A DNA stretch of 64,000 nt from contig JACPTF010000012.1 in NCBI GenBank assembly GCA_016192915.1, positions 1-64,000 of the forward strand. Direction: 5' to 3'. Numbering within the stretch: the first letter of the stretch is position 1; every line of letters begins with the position of its first letter. This document shows positions 17,445-27,397 of the stretch, piece after piece. The stretch is from Candidatus Woesearchaeota archaeon (GTDB taxonomy: Archaea; Nanobdellota; Nanobdellia; Woesearchaeales; UBA10216). The translations under genes and the position numbers were made by a program. The notes beneath the pieces were generated by a model, which was not told where the DNA came from, made no database searches, and saw nothing but the letters and a program-made list of their open reading frames with translations.

Positions 17445-17795
17445 ATGGTTGAAAAAAAGATGGCAACAAAGAAGGAAGAGAAGGAGGCAGCCCCTGCCGC
17501 TGCTGCGCCGGTTGGCGGCAAGAAGCCAGAAGCCAAGCCGGGAGCGCCTGCTCCGAAGGAGGAAGCCAAGGGCTCGGTTTTCTTTACCTTGGCAGTTCCA
17601 GCAAGGGTCGAGGAAATTGTCGGCCGCACAGGCACAAGGGGCGAGGCCATCCAGGTCAGGTGCAAGGTCCTTGAAGGCCGTGATTCCGGCAAGGTTTTGC
17701 GAAGGAACGTTAAGGGTCCTATCCAGCTTGGTGACGTGCTGATGCTTCGCGAGACAGAAATTGAAGCAAGGCCACTGAATCAGGGCAGGAAGTGA
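17445..17795 (+). CDS. rps28e: Ribosomal protein S28e with ~43-aa Ala/Lys/Pro-rich N-terminal extension
   Basis: [55 protein letters not shown]. Confidence 0.92.
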   Translation: MVEKKMATKKEEKEAAPAAAAPVGGKKPEAKPGAPAPKEEAKGSVFFTLAVPARVEEIVGRTGTRGEAIQVRCKVLEGRDSGKVLRRNVKGPIQLGDVLMLRETEIEARPLNQGRK

Positions 17796-17812
17796 CCTAA
17801 AAACTAAGGGTA

Positions 17813-18115
17813 ATGACAATGGCAAGGTGCGGCTTTTGCGGCAATGAGATTGAAAGGGGAACAGGCCTTATCTTTGTTGAGAAAATAGGCAAGGTTCACC
17901 ACTACTGCTCCTCAAAGTGCGAGCGTAATGTTCTTCTTGGAAGGAAGCCCAAGCATGTCCGCTGGACTCAGGAGTTCAAGAAGCTGAAAGGCAAGCTCTC
18001 AGCCGAAGCGCAGAAGGAAGCACTGCAGCAGGAAGCACAGGGAAGCGGCGAGACCGTGAAGCACAAGATGGGGCTCTCCGGCGCTGCCGCGAAGAAGCTC
18101 AAGGGCGGGGCTTAA
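17813..18115 (+). CDS. rpl24e: Ribosomal protein L24e
   Basis: CGFCGNEIERGTGLIFVEKIGKVHHYCSSKCERN...RKPKHVRWT. Confidence 0.94.
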   Translation: MTMARCGFCGNEIERGTGLIFVEKIGKVHHYCSSKCERNVLLGRKPKHVRWTQEFKKLKGKLSAEAQKEALQQEAQGSGETVKHKMGLSGAAAKKLKGGA

Positions 18116-18172
18116 GCTTTTCTTTTTCTGCAATAAAAAAACTTATATAGTGGTAGTTCGCAAGCTGCTTCT

Positions 18173-18664
18173 ATGATAGAGCGCACTTTGGTGTTGTTGA
18201 AGCCCGACGCAGTTCAGAGGGCGATTATGGGAAGGATTCTTTCCAGGCTTGAGGATGCCGGCTTTAAGGTTGTTGGCATGAAGATGGTGTGGGTGGACAA
18301 GAAGTTTGCGCTTAAGCACTACACTGAAGAGCTTGCCAAGCGCGCCGGTGCCCACGTCAGGGAGATGATTGCCCAGTTCCTGACTACAGGGCCTGTAGTT
18401 GCCATGGTGGTTGAAGGAGTCAACGCAATTGAGAGCGTGAGGAAGATGGTCGGCTCAACCGAGCCGAAGGCAGCAGCTCCCGGCACAATTAGGGGTGATT
18501 TCAGCCACATGAGCTACGGCTACGCTGACTCAAAGAAGGCGCCTGTGAAGAACCTCGTGCACGCCTCCTCAAGCAAGCAGGATGCTGCTGCTGAAATAAA
18601 ATTGTGGTTCAGCTCAAAGGAGCTTCACTCGTACAAGACCGTCCACGACATTCACATCCTGTGA
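18173..18664 (+). CDS. ndk: Nucleoside diphosphate kinase
   Basis: MIERTLVLLKPDAVQR, NLVHASSSKQDA active-site His. Confidence 0.96.
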   Translation: MIERTLVLLKPDAVQRAIMGRILSRLEDAGFKVVGMKMVWVDKKFALKHYTEELAKRAGAHVREMIAQFLTTGPVVAMVVEGVNAIESVRKMVGSTEPKAAAPGTIRGDFSHMSYGYADSKKAPVKNLVHASSSKQDAAAEIKLWFSSKELHSYKTVHDIHIL

Positions 18665-18669
18665 TTCTC

Positions 18670-19317
18670 ATGAATATCGTTTTATTGGGCCCACCAGGAG
18701 TTGGGAAAGGCACAGTGGCAGCAATCCTGTCACATAAGCACAACATTCCCCACATTTCAACAGGCAACATGCTGCGCGAAGCAGTTGCTAAAGGCACGGC
18801 CCTTGGCAAGAAGGCAAAGGAGTTCATTGATGCAGGGAAGCTTGTGCCTGATGAGCTTGTGACGAAAACGGTGAAAGAGCGCGTTGCCCAGCCCGATTGC
18901 AAAAAAGGATTTATTCTTGATGGTTACCCGAGGACTTCAGCCCAGGCAAGGGCGCTTCAGGAGTTCGCAGCAATTGATGCCGTCCTAAACTTCACGGCAC
19001 CGCCCAAAACCATTATTGAACGAATCAGCGGCAGGAGGACGTGCAGGAAGTGCAGCGCAACCTACCACATTAAATACTCCCCTCCGAAAAAGGAGGGTGC
19101 TTGTGACAAGTGCGGCAGCGAATTGATTCAGCGCTCTGACGAGAAGCCGGGCATAATTACCGAGCGCCTCAGGGTCTACGAGGGGCAGAACAAGCCGCTC
19201 ATTGACTACTACCGCAACGAGCAGCTTCTTTCAGAAATAGATGCCAGCTTCCACATCACCGAGATTGACAAGATTGTGAGGCAGTGCGAGGATGCGATTA
19301 AGAAATCAGTGAGCTAA
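18670..19317 (+). CDS. adk: Adenylate kinase with Cys4 zinc lid
   Basis: MNIVLLGPPGVGKGTVA; CRKCSATYHIKYSPPKKEGACDKCGSEL; track start 18604 probably too early. Confidence 0.94.
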   Translation: MNIVLLGPPGVGKGTVAAILSHKHNIPHISTGNMLREAVAKGTALGKKAKEFIDAGKLVPDELVTKTVKERVAQPDCKKGFILDGYPRTSAQARALQEFAAIDAVLNFTAPPKTIIERISGRRTCRKCSATYHIKYSPPKKEGACDKCGSELIQRSDEKPGIITERLRVYEGQNKPLIDYYRNEQLLSEIDASFHITEIDKIVRQCEDAIKKSVS

Positions 19318-19940
19318 ACAGACACTCCTACGTTGTCCCTGTGCACTGGCATGTTCTGTCTAGTCATTTTCTCGGGCATATTATAATCAGATTTAGCGAC
19401 TGGTGTCAGTAAGTAATAGCTTTTCTCATTTAATTTTCCTATTAACACATCAACTGGCGTCTGCACCAACTGGTGTACATTGCGTAGGTCGAGTTCAAAT
19501 GCCATTAAGTCTCTGAGACTTACCCTATAAACTAGTTCTTCACCACCTTTTCGTTTAGCAGTCATGGCAGCAACTTTATTAACAAGCACCTCGTAACGCA
19601 ATAGTCCATCTGCAATTACGCCTTTTTGGCTCGCCATCACTGCAGCTAATGCTATGTGGTGTGAAAGGATGAAGTCAATACGCGCATGCGTGCCTTGCCG
19701 CAGCCTTTCAACTTCTTCGGTTATTACTGCTTGTGCCTGTTCACACATGCCGTTTCCCGCAAGTGCATATGCCTGAAGAAGCCTTGCTGCTGGGTAATAT
19801 CCTGGTTCGGCAAATCGACCTGCTTTCTTATTTTGCCAGAATTCTGAATGCTGGTCCCGGGCGAGGGCAACGGATTTCAGTAACACTTGTTCAAATTGTG
19901 AACCTTTCAAGTCCGTTAATATTTCATCTATTGTAATCAT
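19314..19940 (-). CDS. Hypothetical protein
   Basis: Long ORF, helical; overlaps adk stop by 4 nt. Confidence 0.5.
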   Translation of the reverse strand: MITIDEILTDLKGSQFEQVLLKSVALARDQHSEFWQNKKAGRFAEPGYYPAARLLQAYALAGNGMCEQAQAVITEEVERLRQGTHARIDFILSHHIALAAVMASQKGVIADGLLRYEVLVNKVAAMTAKRKGGEELVYRVSLRDLMAFELDLRNVHQLVQTPVDVLIGKLNEKSYYLLTPVAKSDYNMPEKMTRQNMPVHRDNVGVSV

Positions 19941-20041
19941 TGCGAAAAGGTAATCTGCCGCACTTTATAAAGCTTTACTGCAATCATCGTCTTAAGTTTT
20001 AAACAGTAACCTTTAAAAACGCCCTCAAAATTGCTGCGTGT

Positions 20042-22267
20042 ATGGCGATGGACGAAAAGGTTGTTGAAAAGATTGTCAAGCTGAGCCGCGACCCGGCTCA
20101 CATCAGGAACATTTGCACATCTGCCCACATCGACCACGGCAAGACTACGTTCAGCGATTCTTTGATAGCCGGTGCCGGCATGATGTCTTCCGAAACTGCA
20201 GGGAGGCAGCTTGTTCTTGACTTCAAGGCTGACGAGCAGGCCCGTGGCATTACGATTGACGCTGCTAACGTTTCCATGGTCCACAACCTTGAAGGGCAGG
20301 ACTATCTAATCAACCTCATAGACACGCCTGGCCACGTTGACTTCAGCGGTGATGTAACGAGGGCGATGAGAGCCATTGATGGCACGATTCTTCTGGTTGA
20401 CGCTGTTGAGAGCGTGATGCCCCAGACCGAAACTGTCTTAAGGCAGGCGCTTAGGGAGAGGGTGAGGCCCTGCCTTTTCATTAACAAGGTTGACAGGCTT
20501 TTGAGGGAGCTTATGCTTACTCCTGACAAGATGCAGGAGCGCTTCCTTAAGATTATAACGCACGTTAACAAACTCATCAGCAGCCTTGCTGAGCCAGAAT
20601 ACAAGGAGAAGTGGCAGGTTGACGTGAATGACGGCTCTGTTTCATTTGGCTCTGCGTTTCATAAATGGGCGCTTTCTGTTCCTTACATGAAGGCTACAGG
20701 CTTGAGCTTCAAGGATGTGATTGAAACTTATGCCGACACGCCCGGGCAGGATGAGAGGATAAAAGAGCTTGCGAAGAAGGCTCCGCTTCACAAGGTTGTG
20801 CTTAACATGTCAATAAAGCACCATCCTAATCCGAAGCAGGCTCAGGCTTACAGGATTCCGAAGCTGTGGCACGGCGATGTTGAGAGCGAGGCGGGCAAGT
20901 CGCTTGTCAGCTGCGACCCGGCTGGCCCTGTTGTTTTTGTCTGCACAAAAATTGTTATCGATAAGAATGCTGGTGAGGTTGCAGCAGGTCGCTTGTTTTC
21001 CGGAACTGTGAAGCAGGGCCAGGACCTTTTCCTTATCGGTGGGAAGAAGCAGGTGAGGGCGCAGCAGGTTTTCGTGTACAACGGCCCGAAGCGGGAGCAG
21101 GTTGATGAGATGGCCCCGGGCAACGTCATAGGCCTTGTTGGCTTGAGGGGTGTTTTTTCAGGCGAGACTGCAAGCTCTGACCCGGACATTGAGCCTTTTG
21201 AGGCTATCAAGCATATCTTCGAGGCTGTAGTTACAAAGGCCATTGAGGCTAAGCGTCCTGGTGACCTTCCCAAGCTTGTTGAGGTTCTCAGGCAGGTCAG
21301 CAAGGAAGATCCTACCCTTGTTGTTGAGATTAATGAGGAAACAGGCGAGCATCTTATCAGTGGGATGGGCGAGCTTCATCTTGAGGTTATTGAGAACCGC
21401 ATCCTCACTGATAAGGGCGTTGAGGTCAAGACCTCGCAGCCGATTGTTGTTTTCAGGGAAACCATTTCCAAGCCGTCGCAGGAGTTTGAGGGCAAGAGCC
21501 CGAACAAGCACAACAAGTTTTACTTCAAGGTAGAGCCCCTTCCTGAGGCTTATGCCGAGCTTGTAAGGCGCGGCGATATTCCATCAACTTTGCGCTTGAA
21601 GAAGAAGGAAGAGGATATCTGGCATAAGCTTGAGGCTGCCGGCATGGAGAGCAAGCTCACGAGGAAGCTTAAGGAGATTCGTAACGGCAACATGTTCTTT
21701 GACATCACAAGGGGCCAGGTTTATGGCGGCGAGGTTATTGAGATGGTTATGGACGCCTTTGATGATGTCGTGAAGTTTGGCCCTATTGCGAGAGAGCCTT
21801 GCGTTAATGTTATGGCTTTCCTTGCTGATATGAAGCTTCATGAGGATGCCATCCACCGTGGCCCTGCGCAGGTGCTGCCTGCAGTCAGGGATAGCATCAG
21901 GGGGGCCATGCTGGATGCGGGGCCTGTGCTTTTCGAGCCGCTTCAGGTCATGCAGATTGACGCCCCGCAGGATTACATGGGCGCAATCTCAAAGCTCATA
22001 CAGAACAGGAGGGGGCAGCTTTTGGAGATGACCCAGGAAGGCGAGATGATAAGCGTGAAGGCAAAGCTTCCTGTTGCCGAGACATTCGGGCTCACCTCAG
22101 ATTTGCGCTCAGCCACTGAGGGCAGGGGAAGCTTTTCTGTGATTGACCAGCTGTTTGAGAAGCTGCCTTTTGAGCTTCAGGAGAAGATGGCCCAGCAGAT
22201 AAGGGCAAGGAAAGGCCTGAAGGTTATTGATGGCGTTGCCATGCCGTCAAGGCAGGAGCTGGCGTAA
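20042..22267 (+). CDS. Elongation factor 2
   Basis: AHIDHGKTTFSDSL, DTPGHVDFSGDV, NKVDRL; full EF-2 architecture. Confidence 0.98.
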   Translation: MAMDEKVVEKIVKLSRDPAHIRNICTSAHIDHGKTTFSDSLIAGAGMMSSETAGRQLVLDFKADEQARGITIDAANVSMVHNLEGQDYLINLIDTPGHVDFSGDVTRAMRAIDGTILLVDAVESVMPQTETVLRQALRERVRPCLFINKVDRLLRELMLTPDKMQERFLKIITHVNKLISSLAEPEYKEKWQVDVNDGSVSFGSAFHKWALSVPYMKATGLSFKDVIETYADTPGQDERIKELAKKAPLHKVVLNMSIKHHPNPKQAQAYRIPKLWHGDVESEAGKSLVSCDPAGPVVFVCTKIVIDKNAGEVAAGRLFSGTVKQGQDLFLIGGKKQVRAQQVFVYNGPKREQVDEMAPGNVIGLVGLRGVFSGETASSDPDIEPFEAIKHIFEAVVTKAIEAKRPGDLPKLVEVLRQVSKEDPTLVVEINEETGEHLISGMGELHLEVIENRILTDKGVEVKTSQPIVVFRETISKPSQEFEGKSPNKHNKFYFKVEPLPEAYAELVRRGDIPSTLRLKKKEEDIWHKLEAAGMESKLTRKLKEIRNGNMFFDITRGQVYGGEVIEMVMDAFDDVVKFGPIAREPCVNVMAFLADMKLHEDAIHRGPAQVLPAVRDSIRGAMLDAGPVLFEPLQVMQIDAPQDYMGAISKLIQNRRGQLLEMTQEGEMISVKAKLPVAETFGLTSDLRSATEGRGSFSVIDQLFEKLPFELQEKMAQQIRARKGLKVIDGVAMPSRQELA

Positions 22268-22325
22268 GGCCAAATAAGAGAAGCTTTATAAATTCCCCCT
22301 TTTTGCACGAAGTTGTGAAGGACTG

Positions 22326-22760
22326 ATGGGAATAGAAATTTTGACTGTAACAGAAAGAAATGAAGTAATTAGCCGTGGTATCGTACTGAACCCAATGACG
22401 AGCAGGCAAGTTATCCTTGAAGGTGCTTCCGGTAAAAGTTTTATTGACGCCTGCCTTGGAAAAGTGCCAAAAGGGTCTCTTCCAATATTTGAGCCTGAAC
22501 TTGTCTTGCCCGATGGTACGACAGTGTCGGTTGACCGGTACTGTGAGAAGAGAGGAATTGATCCGCTGAGTTTCCTCGCGCATTACAAGGTAGGAGGTGA
22601 TCAGCCAAAATTTACCTTTCCGGGCCGCTTCCATAAAGTTGTATCGGCTGGCGGCAATGATTTTAATTTGGCACTCACTAGTTACATTAATGGTAGCGGC
22701 ATGAGCATTGGTGGAGTTAACGTTTACGCAGCGTTGGTGTTTTCACTATGGCGGAAATAA
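22326..22760 (+). CDS. Hypothetical protein between EF-2 and S7
   Basis: ORF only; no recognised family. Confidence 0.5.
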   Translation: MGIEILTVTERNEVISRGIVLNPMTSRQVILEGASGKSFIDACLGKVPKGSLPIFEPELVLPDGTTVSVDRYCEKRGIDPLSFLAHYKVGGDQPKFTFPGRFHKVVSAGGNDFNLALTSYINGSGMSIGGVNVYAALVFSLWRK

Positions 22761-23347
22761 GGATGTTCGGAAAGTGGGCCATGGATGGCATCACTGTGAA
22801 GGACCCGGGCCTTGCTGGTTACATAAGCGTTAAGCCGGTTTTTGTTCCCAGGACTGGCGCAAGGTATGCGCAGCAAAAGTTCTACAAGTCAAAGGTGAGC
22901 ATTGTTGAAAGGCTGATGAACAAGCTCATGGTTTCCGGTCATCGTGGCAAGAAGCACACCATAACCTCTTACTCCCTGACTGGCAAGGCCATGCAGGCTT
23001 ACAGGACTGTGGAGCATGTTCTTGATCTCATTGAGCAGAAGAGCAGGCAGAATCCTGTCAAGGTTCTTGTCGAGGCTGTTGAAAACGCAGCCCCAAGGGA
23101 GGAGATTGTCAGCATTGAGTACGGTGGCGCCCGCTACCCTAAGGCTGTTGACTGCTCTCCCCAGAGAAGGGTTGATATCACGCTGAAGTATCTTGTCCAG
23201 GGAGCCATGGCCAAGTCTTTTAATAACAAGAAAACGTTTGCGGAGGCTCTCTCTGAGGAAATCCTTAACGCTTTTGGCCGAAGCCCAAACAGCCAGGCAG
23301 TGAGCAAGAAGCTTGAGCTCGAAAGGCAGGCAGAATCGAGCAGGTAA
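22748..23347 (+). CDS. rps7: Ribosomal protein S7
   Basis: NKLMVSGHRGKKHTITSYSLTGKAMQAYRTVEHVLDLIEQKSRQNPVKVLVEAVENAAPREE. Confidence 0.96.
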   Translation: MAEIRMFGKWAMDGITVKDPGLAGYISVKPVFVPRTGARYAQQKFYKSKVSIVERLMNKLMVSGHRGKKHTITSYSLTGKAMQAYRTVEHVLDLIEQKSRQNPVKVLVEAVENAAPREEIVSIEYGGARYPKAVDCSPQRRVDITLKYLVQGAMAKSFNNKKTFAEALSEEILNAFGRSPNSQAVSKKLELERQAESSR

Positions 23348-23381
23348 AAATTTTTAAAATGCGGCTTCTTCTCATTACACA

Positions 23382-24140
23382 ATGACGATGAACATTGCGG
23401 CTTTTGGCGACAGTCATACAAACCATACTTATGACCGTCCATGGACCGTCGTGCTGGAGGCCATGTTACGCTCACAAGGGATTGATGCCGAAGTCTACAA
23501 CTTCGGAATGCCGGGCATATACGCTGCCGAAGTGAAGGAGATTGCGTTGGAATTTCTTAAGTTGAATGAAAAAAGAGGATTCAAAGGGCAGAAAATAAAT
23601 CCAGAAATGGCAATTTTGCAGGGGGGTGCAAACGACATTGGCACGTTTGCCATGATGTTAACAGTAAAAGACGGTTTTGTTTATCCCTTTCCGTTTGCGG
23701 AGGAGCCCCGATTCGAAACTTTCGGTAACCTCTTGGACTATTTGACTAAGTCCCACCTAGGCATTCTCCACACAGTAAGTGAGCTGGAAGAGGCGTGCTT
23801 ACAGCTTAAGCATGCAGGGCTTCGCGTAGCCTATCTGAACATACCTCCTTTGCGAGGCTCAACAAGCTTCGGCATTGACAGCAGAGTTGAGTCGTTAAGA
23901 AATGGCGAACTCGTAAGCCTCGCAGCCCAGTACATGAGAGCGCCGCTGAATGAGAGGCTGCGGAAATATTGCGCGGAGAATGACATAATTTACGTTGATA
24001 TCGCTTCACATGTTTCAGACAGTGATGGCAGCATGGCACAGCAGTATGACAGCGGCGACGGTCTCCACCTTGGTAACGCGGGTCAGCAGAAGGTTGCAGA
24101 GGCGATTTTTGAAGCAATAAGGCCTGTGCTTCAGATATGA
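23382..24140 (+). CDS. SGNH/GDSL-family hydrolase
   Basis: IAAFGDSHTN, ILQGGANDIG, SGDGLHLGNAGQQKVA. Confidence 0.85.
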   Translation: MTMNIAAFGDSHTNHTYDRPWTVVLEAMLRSQGIDAEVYNFGMPGIYAAEVKEIALEFLKLNEKRGFKGQKINPEMAILQGGANDIGTFAMMLTVKDGFVYPFPFAEEPRFETFGNLLDYLTKSHLGILHTVSELEEACLQLKHAGLRVAYLNIPPLRGSTSFGIDSRVESLRNGELVSLAAQYMRAPLNERLRKYCAENDIIYVDIASHVSDSDGSMAQQYDSGDGLHLGNAGQQKVAEAIFEAIRPVLQI

Positions 24141-24223
24141 CAGCGCAGGAATCTGCAAGTCTTAATCCGAAAAATTTATATGTTATTCATACGTTTTCTG
24201 ACTTGTAGGAATTTTTAAGGGTG

Positions 24224-24376
24224 ATGCTTATGATAATTAAAAGGGTAATGAGTACACGTGGAAGGCTTACTATCCCGAAAGATATTAGAGATAGGTTAGG
24301 GATTCGGAAAGGAGTAATTAATTTTGAAGTCAAGGGGAATGAAGTCGTGATTAGATTTGAAGAAAAACTGTTGTGA
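24224..24376 (+). CDS. AbrB/SpoVT-like DNA-binding protein (50 aa)
   Basis: MLMIIKRVMSTRGRLTIPKDIRDRLGIRKGVINFEVKGNEVVIRFEEKLL; below ORF-track cut-off. Confidence 0.88.
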   Translation: MLMIIKRVMSTRGRLTIPKDIRDRLGIRKGVINFEVKGNEVVIRFEEKLL

Positions 24377-24392
24377 TTTTAAATATCAGCGG

Positions 24393-26315
24393 CTATATAT
24401 AAGCAACCAATTCTTTCGTCTTCACGCCATAGAGGAATATCCTGTTCCAGAGGATGCCGCGCTTTTTTTCAACCCTCACTGCAAACCCTGCGCTCCTGAA
24501 AACCTGCGCGATGTTCTTCTCGTTTGAGAGCCACTCAACATTCGGCAGGATGTGGAAAAAGTCAACATAGTCAGTAAACACGACTTTTCCCCCGACAGGA
24601 AGCACCGCCCACATCTCCTTAAGCACTTTCCTCATGTCCTGGATGTAGCTGAGCATGCCTGCGCTCACGATAGTGTCAGCATAAGTCACGTTGGGGTGCA
24701 CCCTCCGGAACATCTCCCCGTCATGCAGCATCTGGACGTTGCCCACTGGAAAATCAGTGCCCCACTTGAGATTGTCAACGCGCTTGCTTGTTATCTTGAG
24801 GTTGTTTTTTGAAAAGTGCGTTGAGTAAACCGTCCCTTTCAGGCCTACTTTCTTGGCAAGGTCGGTTGTCAGGGTTCCAACTCCGCACCCAAATTCGAGC
24901 ACTGTCCTGCCTTTTAGGTCTCCGAGGAAAGTGAATATCTCTTTTTTCATTTTTGGCGTGAATGTGAATTTTTCAAAAAAAAGCGTCATGTATGCAAATA
25001 TGTCATTTACTTCAGTAATCATTTTTGGGTCATAGTTAAGCTCAACCAGGAGATACAATGGCAGGCCGATTGCTATGAGCGAGATGCTGAGCTCAAGCAG
25101 CCTGGCAGAGTCTGGGGCGCTGAATGCCCACATAGCGACAGCCATAATTATCAGCGCAACTACGGTTGCCACGCCTGCTTTTGGGATAGGAACCTTGAAT
25201 GGCCTCTCGATTTGAGGGTATTTCGCTCTGGTTATGGGTACCGTGAGCAGGATGACCACGTACATTATGGCGCCGATTGGTATTGTTATGCTAAGCAAGG
25301 TTTCGTAATTGGCAAATCCCAAAAGCAGCAGTATAACTAGCGTGCCTGTCTGGAAAAGCACAGCATTGTGTGGGGTGTTGAATCTTGGGTGTATTGCCTT
25401 GAACTGCCCAGGGAAAAGCTTGTCCCTTGCCAGGGCCAGCACCAGCCTTGGAAGGGCGACAATGCCGCTTGCTGCAGCGCCTATTAGTGCAAAGAAGGTT
25501 CCAAATATAACCGCCATTGAAAACTTCGGGTCGAAAATGATGCCTGTGACGTCAATGAACGGGAGCTGCGTTGTGCTGGCGGTTTTCCATCCAAGTATTC
25601 CCATTATGGTGAGAAGCAGCAGCAGCCCTATTACCGCTATTATTATTGTGGCGTGCACAAGCGCCTTTGGTATGCTTTTTCGCGGGTTTATTGTTTCTTC
25701 TGCAAGGTAAGTTGCGCTTTCCCATCCAAAATAGCTCTCTATCATGAAAAAGGCAGCTGTCATCACAGTATATGCGGGGTGCGTGAAGAAGGGCGTGAAG
25801 TTTTTCCAGTCTATTACCTGAAGCCCTTTTGCTATTAGCGCTGCAGGCGCTGCTATCATGGCAACTGCAAAAACGACAAGCATTATTGAGCTTGCCTGCG
25901 CACCCGTGTAGGCTATTGCGTTAAGCACAACTATTACCGCTACGCTTATTAGGAACTGGTGAAAATCTGTTAATTGCGGGAACAGGAACCCCGTTGCCCC
26001 GACTACCATTACAACTATGCTCAGGTTTCCAAAAAGCCACGCAGTCCATCCCAGCATGAACGAGAAGAACCGCCCATAAGCCTGTTTTGCAAACTCGTAA
26101 GAGCCGCCTGCTTTCGGGAATGTGCTTACGAGCTCGCCAAAGCATGCCGCTATGTATATTGCCATGGCTGAAACAAGAATCCAGGCAAGAAGGACAAGGT
26201 TCCCGGAGTATCTTGAGCCTATGCCTGCGCCAAAGAACAGGGTTGTTCCTGCGATTGAGCCTATGGCCAGTGAGAGGACTGCCTTGTAGCTGAAAAGCTG
26301 CTTAAACTCGCCCAT
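24393..26315 (-). CDS. Fusion: APC-family amino-acid permease + C-terminal SAM-dependent methyltransferase
   Basis: N-term SIAGTTLFFGAGIGSRYSG and ~12 hydrophobic segments; C-term GRTVLEFGCGVGTLTTDLA...PVGGKVVFTDYVD. Confidence 0.9.
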   Translation of the reverse strand: MGEFKQLFSYKAVLSLAIGSIAGTTLFFGAGIGSRYSGNLVLLAWILVSAMAIYIAACFGELVSTFPKAGGSYEFAKQAYGRFFSFMLGWTAWLFGNLSIVVMVVGATGFLFPQLTDFHQFLISVAVIVVLNAIAYTGAQASSIMLVVFAVAMIAAPAALIAKGLQVIDWKNFTPFFTHPAYTVMTAAFFMIESYFGWESATYLAEETINPRKSIPKALVHATIIIAVIGLLLLLTIMGILGWKTASTTQLPFIDVTGIIFDPKFSMAVIFGTFFALIGAAASGIVALPRLVLALARDKLFPGQFKAIHPRFNTPHNAVLFQTGTLVILLLLGFANYETLLSITIPIGAIMYVVILLTVPITRAKYPQIERPFKVPIPKAGVATVVALIIMAVAMWAFSAPDSARLLELSISLIAIGLPLYLLVELNYDPKMITEVNDIFAYMTLFFEKFTFTPKMKKEIFTFLGDLKGRTVLEFGCGVGTLTTDLAKKVGLKGTVYSTHFSKNNLKITSKRVDNLKWGTDFPVGNVQMLHDGEMFRRVHPNVTYADTIVSAGMLSYIQDMRKVLKEMWAVLPVGGKVVFTDYVDFFHILPNVEWLSNEKNIAQVFRSAGFAVRVEKKRGILWNRIFLYGVKTKELVAYI

Positions 26316-26456
26316 TTTTGCCCTCTTTTTTACAATTTTTTCGCATTGGTTACTTTCTTGTTACACTATTGCCCATATCGTTTTTAAGCTTTTTCTATTG
26401 CACTGCCGAAGCATTTCAATACAGCATCGGCAGCATCATCAAAACCATTTTAAATC

Positions 26457-27074
26457 ATGCTACTCTGTTTCTCGGCAATGGCAGCGGCAAAGCGCTCATC
26501 TGGCTTACAGGGCACGGTATCGTCTCTTGTTGGGGCTGTTGAAAAGACCCGCGAGTTCTCGGAATGGCGAAGGTCTAATGCAACTGCCTTCCTTTCAAGC
26601 ATGTTTTGCATGGCTTCTGAAGCAGAGCAGCTTGCGAGCGCTCCTGAGTGGCTTCTCAGCTACTATGATGCTGCTGATGACACTTTCACAACTTTTAGCA
26701 CCTTGAGCGGCCAGAAAGCCACAAAAGAGCAGGCTTTCAAGAAGGGCAGGACGCTTCCGCAGCTTGGCATTAAGGGTGTCAAAATAGGAATAAAGGGCTG
26801 CATCAAACTGGCAGAGGGCGTGCGTTCCAGAAAGTATAAGGGCGAGAGCCCAACGCGCACAATAGCAATACTTCAGCCATTGGCACCAATCGAGTTGGCA
26901 GCAAGCGGCAGCAGCAACATCGGCAGCGAAGAAATGAAAGGAATAAAAACCGTTTGGAACATAACCTACATTACTGCTTCGTATAACGTTCTGAACATTA
27001 AGATCGATGCTGAAACAGGCAAGGTGCTTGCCGACAGTATCTCTGGAGTTATGGATTTCATGCAGAAAGATTAG
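26457..27074 (+). CDS. Hypothetical protein
   Basis: Long ORF; no recognised motif. Confidence 0.5.
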   Translation: MLLCFSAMAAAKRSSGLQGTVSSLVGAVEKTREFSEWRRSNATAFLSSMFCMASEAEQLASAPEWLLSYYDAADDTFTTFSTLSGQKATKEQAFKKGRTLPQLGIKGVKIGIKGCIKLAEGVRSRKYKGESPTRTIAILQPLAPIELAASGSSNIGSEEMKGIKTVWNITYITASYNVLNIKIDAETGKVLADSISGVMDFMQKD

Positions 27075-27240
27075 TTTTTTGATTGACCTTTTTGCTAAAA
27101 AGGTCATGCAGAAAGACAAATAACAATCTGCAACAGCTATTATTGCAATTGCTATTATAAGTTACTTACTATGCTACCTATATCTTAGTGCGCAGCATTC
27201 TTTAAATATTAGTGAAATAAAAAAAGGCATAGATTTTTTC

Positions 27241-27274
27241 AACTAGTAAGACATAAGCAACTAGTAAGACATAA
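27241..27274. repeat. Direct repeat, 2 x aactagtaagacataa (18-nt period)
   Basis: aactagtaagacataa at 27241-27256 and 27259-27274. Confidence 0.9.
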
Positions 27275-27286
27275 AGAGGTGTGTGC

Positions 27287-27397
27287 ATGATAAGCTACAA
27301 CGCAATCCGCAAAAACAAGACCCTTCTCCAGGTTCTCACGGGCGATGGTGAAAAAGAGCTTAAGGAAAAGGCTGCGGCAAAAGATGCAGAAGCTTAG
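27287..27397 (+). CDS. Candidate 36-aa microprotein
   Basis: MISYNAIRKNKTLLQVLTGDGEKELKEKAAAKDAEA; gaggtg upstream; 4-nt tail overlap with tmk. Confidence 0.45.
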   Translation: MISYNAIRKNKTLLQVLTGDGEKELKEKAAAKDAEA

